From NCBI RefSeq assembly GCF_017310545.1, contig NZ_CP066203.1, forward strand, positions 868,001-932,000: a stretch of 64,000 nt of DNA. The letters run 5' to 3'. This document shows positions 34,292-42,268 of the stretch, in pieces. This stretch comes from Methylacidimicrobium sp. B4. GTDB taxonomy: Bacteria; Verrucomicrobiota; Verrucomicrobiia; Methylacidiphilales; Methylacidiphilaceae. Both the position numbers and the translations under genes were made by a program. The notes under the pieces are model-generated. The model ran no database searches, was not told the origin of the DNA, and saw only the letters and a list, made by a program, of their open reading frames with translations. Positions within the stretch are counted from its first letter, which is position 1, and each line of letters opens with the position of its first letter.

Positions 34292-35060
34292 GGGCCTCGC
34301 TTTCCCTCCGGAAGGGTGCTGCCGCCGCGTTGAAGGTGCGGAAGACGCGGTGGAGATCGCGTTCGGAGGCGCCGAGAGCGCGCCATCGGAGGGAGAGGCT
34401 CGGGGGGTTCGGACTCTCCATCGGCCCGTAGCAGCCGTAGCAGCCGCGCGCGTAGCCGGGGCAGATCGCCCCGCAGCCCGCATGGGTGACGGGACCCAGG
34501 CAGGGAGTTCCGCGGGCGACCAGGACGCAGGGATGGCCCGCCCGCTTGCATTCGAGGCAGACGCTATAGTGGGGGATCGCCGGGCTGCGGCCGGAGAGAA
34601 AGGCCGAGATCACCTCCAGGAGCTGGAAGCGGTGGATCGGGCAGCCCTGGAGCTCGAAATCGACCGGGACATGGGCGGCAATCGGGGTCGAGCGGTCGAG
34701 GGTCTGGATATACTCGGGCGAGGCGTAGACTGCGGAGAGGAAGTCCCCAATGCGCGCGAAGTTGCGCAGGGCCTGGATCCCGCCCGCGGTCGCGCAGGCG
34801 CCGATCGTGACCAGCTTCCTCGAGGCACGGCGAACCTCCTGGATCCGTTCGGCATCCTCGGGCGTGGTGATCGAGCCTTCGACGAGCGAGAGGTCGTAGG
34901 GTCCCGGGAGCGTCTTCCGGGAGGCTTCGAGGAAATAACCGATCTCGACCTTCTCCGCGAGCGCGAGCAGCTCCTCCTCGCAGTCGAGGAGGGAGAGCTG
35001 GCAGCCATCGCAGGAGGCGAACTTCCATACGGCGAGGCGGGGACGGGGTGGGTTCGACAT
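34281..35060 (-). CDS. hyhS: Group 3b [NiFe]-hydrogenase small (Fe-S) subunit
   Basis: The 259-residue protein begins near [20 protein letters not shown], the proximal-cluster C-x-x-C motif. It continues with [48 protein letters not shown] and a C-terminal cysteine set ([13 protein letters not shown], then [20 protein letters not shown]) for further clusters. There is no Tat signal, as expected for a cytoplasmic group 3 enzyme. It is two bases from hyhG and overlaps hyhL. Electrons from the Ni-Fe site pass through it to the HyhG/HyhB diaphorase unit. Confidence 0.94.
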   Translation of the reverse strand: MSNPPRPRLAVWKFASCDGCQLSLLDCEEELLALAEKVEIGYFLEASRKTLPGPYDLSLVEGSITTPEDAERIQEVRRASRKLVTIGACATAGGIQALRNFARIGDFLSAVYASPEYIQTLDRSTPIAAHVPVDFELQGCPIHRFQLLEVISAFLSGRSPAIPHYSVCLECKRAGHPCVLVARGTPCLGPVTHAGCGAICPGYARGCYGCYGPMESPNPPSLSLRWRALGASERDLHRVFRTFNAAAAPFRRESEAHAD

Positions 35061-35062
35061 GG

Positions 35063-35890
35063 TTAGATCTCCCGGAGGGAAAGCAAGCGGGCAATCCGGC
35101 TGTAGGGAAAGACCGGACCGTCGCGGCAGACGAAGGTCGGCCCCATCTGGCAGCGGCCGCAGACCGCAAAGGCGCACTTCATGTTCCGCTCGAGCGACAG
35201 GAAGATCCGCTCGGCCGCAACCCCGGCACCGAGCAGCGCCAGGGCGGTAAAGCGCATCATCACCTCGGGCCCGCAGACGAAGGCGGTGGCCCGCTCCGGG
35301 GCAAAGCGGGCGTAGGGGATCCGCGAGGGGACTACACCGACCGAGCCCCGCCAGGCGGGAGAGGCATGATCGACGGTCACCTCGACCTGGAGGTCGGGTC
35401 GCGAGCGCCAGCGGCCGATCTCGGGGCCAAAGGGGAGCCCTTCGGGGCTGCGTGCCCCGCAGAGGAGAGCGATCCTCCCGTAGCGCTCCCGCTCGGCCAG
35501 GGCGGGAAGGAGGGCGGAGCGGATGGGGGCCAGGCCGAGGCCGCCGGCGATGAGCAGGAGATCGCTTCCCGCCGCCTGGGCGAGCGGCCAATGCGATCCG
35601 TAGGGGCCGCGAGCCCCGAGGACGTCGCCGGCCTCGAGCTGGCAGAGGGCCTGGCTGACCGGGCCGACCGCTCGGATCGTGTGGAGGAGCGGGCCTTCGC
35701 CCGAAAGTCCGCTCACGCTGACGGGGATCTCCCCGATCCCGAATGCGTAGAGCATGAAGAACTGGCCCGGGAGGAAAGCCGGGGGAGTCCCTTGGGTCGG
35801 GGAGAGCGCCAGGGTGACGGTGTCGGCGGTCTCCCGAGAGACCCGCTCGACGCGAAAGAGGCTTGGGACGAAGGGATCGGCGGCGCGCAT
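35063..35890 (-). CDS. hyhG: Group 3b hydrogenase FAD/NAD(P)-binding diaphorase subunit
   Basis: The 275-residue protein has a ferredoxin-reductase-like fold: [20 protein letters not shown] for FAD binding and [20 protein letters not shown] for the NAD(P) site. The C-terminal [2Fe-2S] motif ([20 protein letters not shown]) is as in PyrK and sulfhydrogenase gamma subunits. It lies between the cyclic-nucleotide-domain gene (3-base gap) and hyhS (2-base gap). It should exchange electrons with NAD(P)(H). Confidence 0.93.
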   Translation of the reverse strand: MRAADPFVPSLFRVERVSRETADTVTLALSPTQGTPPAFLPGQFFMLYAFGIGEIPVSVSGLSGEGPLLHTIRAVGPVSQALCQLEAGDVLGARGPYGSHWPLAQAAGSDLLLIAGGLGLAPIRSALLPALAERERYGRIALLCGARSPEGLPFGPEIGRWRSRPDLQVEVTVDHASPAWRGSVGVVPSRIPYARFAPERATAFVCGPEVMMRFTALALLGAGVAAERIFLSLERNMKCAFAVCGRCQMGPTFVCRDGPVFPYSRIARLLSLREI

Positions 35891-35893
35891 GGC

Positions 35894-36358
35894 TCAGGCG
35901 GGCGATTCGCCATAGACATCGAGGAGCTGGAGCCGGACCGCCTCCAGCCGCTGGACGAAAAGCGGCAGGAAGCGCTTGAGCAGCTCGTAGCCGAGCTGGG
36001 GATCGGATTCGGATTTGCCCCGGAGGCAGCGGGCACCAATCGCAATTCCCTCGATGGGTTCGACCGCGCGCACATCGCAGCTCCACCGGTAGGGCGCGAT
36101 GACCCAGGAGGTGCCGACCACCTCCCCCTCGCGCAGAGTTTCGAGCACGATCGGCATCCGGCCCGGTCGGTGGAGCTCGAGCGCGACGGTGCCAGACTCG
36201 AGGAGGAAGAAGCCGGAAGCGGGCTCCCCTTCCCGTGCGAGGAACTGGCCGGCTGGGAAGGAGACCCTGTGCGCGCATTCGGCGAGCGTCTCGACGATGG
36301 CGGGATCGATCCCGGCGAAGAAGGGGTGCTTGGCGAGGTTGGGCTTCGGATCAGGCAT
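35894..36358 (-). CDS. Cyclic-nucleotide-binding-domain protein of the hydrogenase operon
   Basis: The 154-residue protein is almost entirely one CAP/CRP effector domain: [20 protein letters not shown], then [20 protein letters not shown], then [22 protein letters not shown]-terminal helix with a leucine pattern follows ([20 protein letters not shown]). No helix-turn-helix follows, so it is not a complete CRP-type regulator. Similar domain-only proteins are found inside group 3b hydrogenase operons. It might bind a nucleotide or act as a structural or regulatory partner of HyhB/HyhG. It overlaps hyhB by eight bases. Confidence 0.88.
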   Translation of the reverse strand: MPDPKPNLAKHPFFAGIDPAIVETLAECAHRVSFPAGQFLAREGEPASGFFLLESGTVALELHRPGRMPIVLETLREGEVVGTSWVIAPYRWSCDVRAVEPIEGIAIGARCLRGKSESDPQLGYELLKRFLPLFVQRLEAVRLQLLDVYGESPA

Positions 36359-37496
36359 GGGTAGGCTCCGGAAGGGAGGCGCGGATCGCCCGGGCCTCCT
36401 CGGTGAGGTCGATGCCGACCGGGCACCAGGTGATGCAGCGGCCGCAGCCGACGCAGCCCGAGCTGCCGAACTGGTCGAACCAGGTCGAGAGCTTGTGGGT
36501 CATCCACTGGCGGTAGCGGGAACGGATCTCTTTGCGGACGCTCCCCCCATGGAGGTAGGAGAAATCGAGGGTGAAGCAGGAGTCCCAGAGCCGCGTCCGC
36601 TCGGCACCCTCGCCCGTGAGGGTGGTATGGTCCTCGACCGTCGAGCAGAAGCAGGTGGGGCAGACCAGGGTGCAGTTGGCGCAGGCGAGGCAGCGGGCCG
36701 CTACCTCCTGCCACCGGGGATGTTCGGGATGATCCTGGAGAAGCTCCCGGATCCCCCGGGTGTCGAGCGAACGGCCCATCCGGGAGGCGGTAGAGGCGAG
36801 GAGCGCATCGGCCTCCCGCCGGTCGGCCGCGCCCGCCGGGCGGTGGGGAATGGCCCCCAGGATCTCCTCGCCCGCAGGGCTGCCGACCTCGACCAGGAAC
36901 CGGTGGGAGCCGGGCGAAAGGAGCTCGGTGAGTGCCAGGTCAAAGCCCGAAGCGGCCTTCGGGCCCGCCTCCATCGAGACGCAAAAGCAGGTGCCGGAGG
37001 GCTCGCCGCACTGGAGGGCGACGATAAAAAGGCCCCGCCTCCGCTCGGCATAGGAGCGGTCGGGATGGCTTCCCCCGAGAAAGACCCGGTCCTGGATCGC
37101 CAGCGCGCGAAGCTCGCAGGCCCGGACCCCGAGGAAGGCCCAGCGATCCGAGGGTGGCGCCTCCTCGAGGATGGCAAAGCCCGCACCGGTCCGCTGGGCC
37201 CGCCAGAGCCGCTGCTGCGGGGGAAAGAGGAAGCGCTTCCAGGAATGGGGCCCGACCGCATAGCCGAAGAGCGCCCGGTCCTTCCGCCGCTCGAGCCGGT
37301 AGTGGCCCCCGTCCTGCCGGTCGGTCCAGCCCTCGGGAAGATCGGCGACCTCACGCACGGCCTCGTAGACGATCGCCTCGTCCCGGACCCGGGGGCCGAT
37401 CACGGAAAAGCCGCGGGCGCTCAGCGCATCGAGAAGCGCCTGGAGCCCTTCCCGATCGATGATCGCTTCGCCGGCGGTCGGGGCTTGGCCTGGCAC
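36351..37496 (-). CDS. hyhB: Group 3b hydrogenase iron-sulfur (ferredoxin-like) subunit
   Basis: The 381-residue protein has a sulfhydrogenase beta-subunit domain ([20 protein letters not shown]) and [11 protein letters not shown]. Two [4Fe-4S] motifs are near the C-terminus: [17 protein letters not shown] and [17 protein letters not shown]. It is the first gene of the leftward hydrogenase operon. With HyhG it forms the electron-transfer module. The intergenic space to imuA is only 164 bases and must contain both divergent promoters. Confidence 0.94.
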   Translation of the reverse strand: MPGQAPTAGEAIIDREGLQALLDALSARGFSVIGPRVRDEAIVYEAVREVADLPEGWTDRQDGGHYRLERRKDRALFGYAVGPHSWKRFLFPPQQRLWRAQRTGAGFAILEEAPPSDRWAFLGVRACELRALAIQDRVFLGGSHPDRSYAERRRGLFIVALQCGEPSGTCFCVSMEAGPKAASGFDLALTELLSPGSHRFLVEVGSPAGEEILGAIPHRPAGAADRREADALLASTASRMGRSLDTRGIRELLQDHPEHPRWQEVAARCLACANCTLVCPTCFCSTVEDHTTLTGEGAERTRLWDSCFTLDFSYLHGGSVRKEIRSRYRQWMTHKLSTWFDQFGSSGCVGCGRCITWCPVGIDLTEEARAIRASLPEPTHA

Positions 37497-37635
37497 GGTG
37501 CGATTCTCCGCTTTCCGTGATAGCTCATGGGGGGAGCCCGAACAAGCCGAAGCGTCCCGGGGCGAGCTGCTGGCGGCAGTCGATGCCAGAGCGATTGCCG
37601 GGAGCCGCAGTGGGGAACCGATCTGCTTGCTTCCA

Positions 37636-37655
37636 TATAATACATCTATATAATG
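37636..37655 (+). promoter_or_regulatory. AT-rich promoter/operator upstream of imuA
   Basis: Two TATAAT hexamers (37636-37641 and 37649-37654) sit in an AT-only island just before the imuA GTG at 37661, in an otherwise GC-rich region. The segment ATACATCTATATAATG resembles the ATACATGTGCATATA found before dnaE2 at 42225. Because imuA and dnaE2 are normally SOS-controlled together, a shared LexA-type operator is plausible but not shown. Confidence 0.45.
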
Positions 37656-37660
37656 CCTTT

Positions 37661-38329
37661 GTGCTTCCTCCCCCGCTCGTCGAGATCAGGGCCCGGCTCG
37701 GCCTCCTCGGGCTCCCGCGGGCACCCCTCCGGAAGCGGATCGTGCGTTGGGAAGAGAGTCCCGATCCGTGGCTCCGGCGGGGGTTCCTCTCCCATGCCCT
37801 CACCGAAATCGTGGCCCCCGGGCCGGGAGGGGGGCTCTTGCTTTCGGCCGCTCTCCGCTTTTGCGACCAAAATGGGTTGGGCCTGCCGATGGCGCTGATC
37901 GACGGGACCGATTCGTTCGATCCCAAGAGCGCTCTGGCCGGCCCGATGCCCTTCCTGCTCTGGGTCCGCTGCCGCCTCCCCCGGGAGATCCTCTCCGCAG
38001 CCGACTTCCTGCTCCGGGACGGGAGCTTTCCCTTGGCCTGGATCGATCTTGCCCGGCTCCCCTCCCGGGAGCTCCGCCGGATTCCCCCGACGACCTGGCA
38101 CCGGTTCGGACGCCTGGCGGAAAAGAAGGGGTCGGCGGCCCTTCTGCTCACTCCGTTTCCCCTGATTCCCGCCGCTCGGGAGCGCTACCGGATCGAGGCT
38201 TCCCTCTCCCTGGCTTGCTTGGAAGAGCCGAGGGAAGCCCTCCGGCAACGGCTGCAGCTCGTTCCCTTGCGGCTTACCCATTCCCAGGAGCCCGGATCGT
38301 CCGCCCCCCTGGCGGCAGCCGCCGAATAG
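37661..38329 (+). CDS. imuA: ImuA-like (SulA/RecA-like) protein of the translesion cassette
   Basis: The 222-residue protein lacks a usable Walker A motif but has the ImuA layout: a short N-terminus, LTEIVAPGPGGGLLLSAALR, then PFLLWVRCRLPREILSAADF, LRDGSFPLAWIDLARLP and ALLLTPFPLIP. ImuA works with ImuB and DnaE2 in SOS-induced mutagenic lesion bypass. I chose the GTG at 37661 because it lies directly downstream of the AT-rich promoter; the upstream frame would run through that promoter. The imuB start follows 12 bases after the stop. Confidence 0.8.
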   Translation: MLPPPLVEIRARLGLLGLPRAPLRKRIVRWEESPDPWLRRGFLSHALTEIVAPGPGGGLLLSAALRFCDQNGLGLPMALIDGTDSFDPKSALAGPMPFLLWVRCRLPREILSAADFLLRDGSFPLAWIDLARLPSRELRRIPPTTWHRFGRLAEKKGSAALLLTPFPLIPAARERYRIEASLSLACLEEPREALRQRLQLVPLRLTHSQEPGSSAPLAAAAE

Positions 38330-38341
38330 GAAGGCAATGTC

Positions 38342-39829
38342 ATGTTTGCCGCTCTCCTGCTGCCGCGCTTTTTCCTCCAAGCCGCTCTCCGCTCCCATCC
38401 CGAGCTGGAGCGGGAAGCTACGGCCCTCGTGGAGGGAGAAGGCTCCAAGGCCCTGGTCCGGGAAGCGAGCGAGGCCGCCCGGGCGGAAGGGGTCGAGATC
38501 GGGATGGGCGCAGCTCAGGCGCAGGCCCGCTCCCCCCGCCTGCACTTTCTTTCCCGAAGCCGACGGGAGGAAGAAGGGCTCCGCCGGCTCCTCCGGGAAT
38601 CGGCTTGCGCCTGCTCGGGGCAGGTCGAGGAGCGGGCGCCCGGGCTCTGCCTCCTCGATCTCCGCCGTCATCCGAGCTGCCGCCACGGGCGGTGGGAACC
38701 GAGTGGACGCGGGGCCGATCCTTCCGATCCCACGGCCCTTCCCGCGCTCTTCCAAGCCCGCGGCCTCATCCTCCAGGTCGGGATCGGACCCACGCCCGAG
38801 ATCGCCCTTTGGGCGGCGCGGGTCGCCCACCCCTGCCGGATCGTGGAGAAGGGAGAGGAGATCGCGGGCGAGCTCCCGATCGAGGAAGCGGCTCCTCAGC
38901 CCGAGCTCGCCGCGCTGCTCCGCCTCTGGGGAGTGACGACCCCCGCCGAGCTGGCCCTCCTGCCCCGGGAAGGAATCGCCGAGCGGCTGGGACAAGAGGG
39001 GCTTACCCTCTGGGAAGCGATCCAGGGGAAGGCGCACAAGCCCTTGCATCTCCTCCTCCCGGAGGAGCCCTTCGAGGAGGGGCGGGAGTGGGAGCGGCCG
39101 ATCGAGGAGATCGCCCCGCTCCGGGAGGCGCTCCGCTCTTCCTTGGACAAGCTTGGGCAGCGGCTGGAGCGGGAGGGCAAGGCGGCCGCCTCGCTGCGGC
39201 TGACCCTCTTTCCGGAAGGCGAGGCGGCAGAGGAGCGCTTCTTTTCGGTGCCGACCCCGACCGCGGAGCCGCAAAAGCTCTTCGAGCTCCTCGACCCCTT
39301 TTTGGAAAACTGCCGCACCTCAGCGCCCTTGGCGGGCTTCCGGCTTCGGCTCGCCCCAGCACTTCCGCCTTGGCATCAGCCGACCTGGGAAAGGGGGGCT
39401 ATTCCCGATCCGACCCGCCTTTCGGCGACCTTGGGACGCCTCTTGGCGCTCTTGGGAGAAGACCGGGCGGGCGTCCCCCTGCCCTCGCCCGACCACCGAC
39501 CGGAGGGCTTTCTCGTGAAGCCGTTCGACCCCAAGCTTCGCCCGGACCCTCCTGAGCCCACGGCACCTCCCCTCTTGGGAGCCCCCCTGCGCCGCTTTCG
39601 CCCGCCGATCCGGGCGACCGTGCGGTGCGGGAATGGGAGGCCCGAAGAGCTGCAAACCCCGGATGGGATGTGGAGGATCGAAGAAGCAGCAGGACCCTAT
39701 CCCCTGTCGGGAAGCTGGTGGGAGGAGGCGTGGACGCGCCAGGAGTGGGATGTCGCTCTTGCCGACGGGAGGCTCCTCCGGCTGGCGGAGCTTCCGGAGA
39801 GCTGGCAGATCGAGGGCGAGTATGGATGA
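38342..39829 (+). CDS. imuB: ImuB (catalytically inactive Y-family polymerase)
   Basis: The 495-residue protein begins MFAALLLPRFFLQAALRSHP and has a Y-family outline (GIEIGM-like VEIGMGAAQAQARSPRLHFL; LQVGIGPTPEIALWAARVAH; LLRLWGVTTPAELALLPREG). It lacks the D-x-D and S-x-D-E acidic residues of active polymerases. The C-terminal half contains the segment RFRPPIRATVRCGNGRPEEL seen in ImuB proteins. ImuB bridges ImuA, the beta clamp and DnaE2. The dnaE2 gene normally follows directly; here 2.4 kb of accessory DNA intervene. Confidence 0.88.
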   Translation: MFAALLLPRFFLQAALRSHPELEREATALVEGEGSKALVREASEAARAEGVEIGMGAAQAQARSPRLHFLSRSRREEEGLRRLLRESACACSGQVEERAPGLCLLDLRRHPSCRHGRWEPSGRGADPSDPTALPALFQARGLILQVGIGPTPEIALWAARVAHPCRIVEKGEEIAGELPIEEAAPQPELAALLRLWGVTTPAELALLPREGIAERLGQEGLTLWEAIQGKAHKPLHLLLPEEPFEEGREWERPIEEIAPLREALRSSLDKLGQRLEREGKAAASLRLTLFPEGEAAEERFFSVPTPTAEPQKLFELLDPFLENCRTSAPLAGFRLRLAPALPPWHQPTWERGAIPDPTRLSATLGRLLALLGEDRAGVPLPSPDHRPEGFLVKPFDPKLRPDPPEPTAPPLLGAPLRRFRPPIRATVRCGNGRPEELQTPDGMWRIEEAAGPYPLSGSWWEEAWTRQEWDVALADGRLLRLAELPESWQIEGEYG

Positions 39830-40229
39830 GTCCCCGGCCGCAGATGCCGGCCGACAACGATCCGGCGGGGAAGCTCTTATCGAACTCCTCGTGATTGCCG
39901 ATCCAGAACTCTATCCAGGCTCCCGGGAAGATTGGCTAAAGGTCCTTCGGGCGTGTCTTGGGAAATTGCTCTGGGTCTTCTTGTAGGCCCTGCTCCAGAC
40001 GATCGAGCAAGCGGCTCAAGCTCGGTCGCGGGGCGGGATTGTGGATGATCTCTGTCCATTCCGGGCTGTCGATCTCCGTAACGATCCCGACCTTCCCCAT
40101 TGAGCTCCTGTGTTCCCCCAGTTGTGGATCTGACGCGCGACCGCCTCTTCCCGGTGATTCGAAGGCATGGTCTGGCATGCGTACTGGTTCCAAGAAGGAG
40201 GCTGGTCGGAGAATGGTGTCTGAGCCTGG
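39830..40229. other. Gap with debris between imuB and the ParA module
   Basis: No convincing full gene is present. A 54-codon minus-strand frame at 39936-40100 (MGKVGIVTEIDSPEWTEIIH and onward) could be a small protein. Next to it, in another frame at about 39850-39915, the minus strand encodes IEFWIGNHEEFDKSF. That resembles the C-terminal FWIG-H-x-E-Y-D ending of RelE-like toxins. Together these may be the remains of a toxin-antitoxin pair. Confidence 0.3.
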
Positions 40230-40421
40230 CTATGCACCCACCCGCTGCCCCAACGCCGCTTCCAGCAGCCTTTCGAGCCGGTCGAATCGCGAGCTCGTCT
40301 GCGCCTGCCAATCGTCGATGCGCTTGTCCAGCTGCTCGAATCGCTTGTTAATCTGGGGGAAGATGCCGGAGATGACGGCGGCCAAGCCGCCGAGGATCGG
40401 GATGGCTTGCGGCCAGTCCAT
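40230..40421 (-). CDS. Small membrane-anchored coiled-coil protein
   Basis: The frame from ATG 40421 encodes 63 residues. A short hydrophobic helix (IPILGGLAAVISGIF) is followed by an amphipathic coiled coil (INKRFEQLDKRIDDWQAQTS, then RFDRLERLLEAAL). The layout resembles small phage or plasmid-borne proteins of unknown role. It lies downstream of the ParA-like gene on the same strand. I do not recognise the family. Confidence 0.55.
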   Translation of the reverse strand: MDWPQAIPILGGLAAVISGIFPQINKRFEQLDKRIDDWQAQTSSRFDRLERLLEAALGQRVGA

Positions 40422-40735
40422 AGCCAATTTCTATCCGATGGGCTCGCGGAAAGCAAATGGCGCCAACTTCCCGCGACACCATCCTCCGCCACGCGCCTTT
40501 CCTCCCGGCCGGGCTGGTTGTCGACGAGATCGGGCCCATCCCAGTCAGGGTGATGGCCGACCACTCACCGCTTTCATGGAGGCGGCTCTCATCCTCCGAA
40601 AGCTACCGGTTGAGCTCTCTGGCTTTCTGCAAGACCTGCTTCCTTGCTCCCCGATACTACCTTCGCATGGCGGCCGAAACGGCTGCGCGCAAACTCGGAT
40701 TGTCCTCGAGCAAAAGAGTAATCCAACCCAACGGC
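40422..40735. other. Gap downstream of the ParA-like gene, possible transposase remnant
   Basis: No intact gene is seen. A plus-strand frame near 40457-40560 reads RDTILRHAPFLPAGLVVDEI, which resembles the N-terminus of ISL3-type transposases of a different subgroup from those at 15-20 kb. It is then interrupted. The evidence is weak. Confidence 0.3.
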
Positions 40736-41758
40736 CTACAATCCAGGAGCACCACCCGCCGACGGCACCGCGACTCCGCAGCGCTCCGCGATCCGGCGGG
40801 CCAGCTTTGCGAAATCTTGGTAGCAGTCCCGGACGGCGGCGGCATGCGAGCCGATCGCCCCGTCGGCGGGCCGGAGGAGGAAGATCGGCTTGCGCGCCTC
40901 CATCGCCATCGGCATCAGGCTCGGGTAGTGCTTGAGGCTGGCCAGGCAATCAGGGTCATCCTCCACCCGCATCCCCTCTTCGGCTTTGGCATCCATCAGC
41001 GCTTGCCGGTACTCCGTCGGGATCCGTTCCATCCAGCGGGCATACGATTTCACGGGCCGGTCGAGACGGACCGCGTGCTGCATCACGACATAGCCTGCGG
41101 GCTGCATCTCCGGTCCAGGGAGCTCAAGCTCGGGATTGGGGTTCTTCCCCAATCGCTCTGCCCATTCCTTCCGCCAGGTTCGGAACGTAGGTCCGAGGTT
41201 GCGCAATCCTTGGAGCGAGAAGAGATCGGGAGCCAGGGGAATCACGACATGGTGCGCGGCGATGATCGCGGCACGGTTGATTGCGCCCAGGTTTGGGCCG
41301 ACGTCGACCAGAACGAGCTCGGCCTCCCGCGAGCGGGCCGCAGCCAAGAGAGCTCGATAGAAGGCCGAGATCGCCCGGAAGGCGGCTTCGTCGGCGGCAG
41401 TGCAACGGAACCAAGCGTCGGAAAGCCTGCCTTCGAAGGCGGAAAGGCCGAGATCGCCCACGAGAAGGCCGACGGAACGGCCGTTGCTCTCGACATCTTC
41501 CAAGTGGGGCGGTGCGATGTCCCCGGTTCCCTTGAGGATCGGTTGAATGACGCCCAGAAGCGTGTCGGGATGGCGGCTGTCGGGCCAGAGCTCTTCCAGC
41601 CGGTCTTCTTCCAGGAAGATCGTGGAGAGGTTCGCCTGCGGGTCGAGATCGGCCGCGACGACGTTCAGCCCAAGATCCGCATAGATCCAAGACAGATGGT
41701 AGACGAGGGAGGTCTTGCCGACTCCGCCCTTGTTGTTGAAAAACGCGATGATCTTCAT
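40736..41758 (-). CDS. ParA-family ATPase (orphan, no ParB partner visible)
   Basis: The 340-residue protein starts MKIIAFFNNKGGVGKTSLVY, a deviant Walker A with the signature lysine (K-G-G-V-G-K-T). It continues with VVAADLDPQANLSTIFLEED (Walker A') and AELVLVDVGPNLGAINRAAI (Walker B). The C-terminal half is unlike chromosome-partition ParA: GYVVMQHAVRLDRPVKSYAR, then LKHYPSLMPMAMEARKPIFL, then LRPADGAIGSHAAAVRDCYQ. No ParB or centromere-like repeats are nearby. The start overlaps the stop of an AlbA-like fragment (ATGA). The genomic setting between imuB and dnaE2 suggests arrival by transfer. Confidence 0.88.
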   Translation of the reverse strand: MKIIAFFNNKGGVGKTSLVYHLSWIYADLGLNVVAADLDPQANLSTIFLEEDRLEELWPDSRHPDTLLGVIQPILKGTGDIAPPHLEDVESNGRSVGLLVGDLGLSAFEGRLSDAWFRCTAADEAAFRAISAFYRALLAAARSREAELVLVDVGPNLGAINRAAIIAAHHVVIPLAPDLFSLQGLRNLGPTFRTWRKEWAERLGKNPNPELELPGPEMQPAGYVVMQHAVRLDRPVKSYARWMERIPTEYRQALMDAKAEEGMRVEDDPDCLASLKHYPSLMPMAMEARKPIFLLRPADGAIGSHAAAVRDCYQDFAKLARRIAERCGVAVPSAGGAPGL

Positions 41759-41910
41759 GGCCGCCCCGGCTTCCGATGGTCGGGAAGATCGTTGGCGAAG
41801 GCGCAGATCGCCTGCCGGATCGCGCTGCGATCGGCGGCTGACCGTTTTCGTTCGACCCGGTCCGACTCGAGATCGAGAAAGAGTGCTTCCAGTTCTTCCG
41901 GGCTCAGCAT
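41755..41910 (-). pseudogene. N-terminal fragment of an AlbA_2/Schlafen-type ATP-binding protein
   Basis: The 51-residue frame reads MLSPEELEALFLDLESDRVE, then RKRSAADRSAIRQAICAFAN, then DLPDHRKPG. This matches the start of AlbA_2-domain proteins (E-S-x-x-x-E-F/R-K and A-I-C-A-F-A-N-D), which normally continue with a V-x-F-I-G-V strand and several hundred residues. Here the frame ends at a TGA that overlaps the parA start codon, so the rest of the protein is missing. It may now act only as a coupled leader peptide. Confidence 0.65.
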
Positions 41911-42268
41911 GGGGGATCCTCTTCCGCATCTTTTACGCAACTCGAGCATCCCCTCGCAATCCAAGGCGGAGGCTCGGCGTTCCCCCCGGTCGGGGACACC
42001 CGCCTCGCAGGGAGGGGGAGCTGCCATCCCGAATCCTCGAAAGCCTGCGGTGCGGCAGGCTACCAGGAAAATCGAGCATTCCGGGAAAGCGCTGGTCAGG
42101 TCGATCCCGAAGAGGAGCGATGGCTGGGTTTGGTCGGAGGTTCAGATTGCGCTCCATCTTTCCGCCACGCAGGTCCTAGCCTGGCCCTCGCTCTCGACCC
42201 CGCGGAAAGAGGGTTGAGTAATTATACATGTGCATATATCATGAGCGAGAACCTTCCTTTGCCTCGCG
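41911..42268. other. Gap upstream of dnaE2
   Basis: The left 240 bases hold no recognisable gene. The right end is an AT-rich island carrying the dnaE2 promoter or operator. Confidence 0.5.
42223..42238 (+). promoter_or_regulatory. AT-rich imperfect palindrome upstream of dnaE2
   Basis: TATACATGTGCATATA begins and ends with TATA and shares ATACAT plus ATATA with the segment before imuA at 37640-37655. It lies 30 bases before the dnaE2 ATG. It is a candidate common SOS operator; the LexA motif of this lineage was not verified. Confidence 0.4.

Noticed and set aside
32903-34333. 476-codon plus-strand frame opposite hyhL
   Set aside because: The minus strand carries both nickel-binding motifs of hyhL; the plus frame has no similarity.
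34281-36278. Open frame of 665 codons covering hyhS and the antiparallel-looking sequence upstream
   Set aside because: Only the last 259 codons match a protein (HyhS). The rest is an off-frame translation of hyhG and the cyclic-nucleotide-domain gene.
37646-39274. 542-codon minus-strand frame opposite imuA and imuB
   Set aside because: It is low-complexity Gly/Pro/Arg-rich sequence antisense to genes with clear family motifs.
40657-40845. Minus-strand frame with VVLLDCRPLGWIT, resembling the start of a PIN-domain toxin
   Set aside because: It overlaps the 3' end of the ParA-like gene in another frame, ends after about 30 relevant residues and lacks the other PIN acidic residues.
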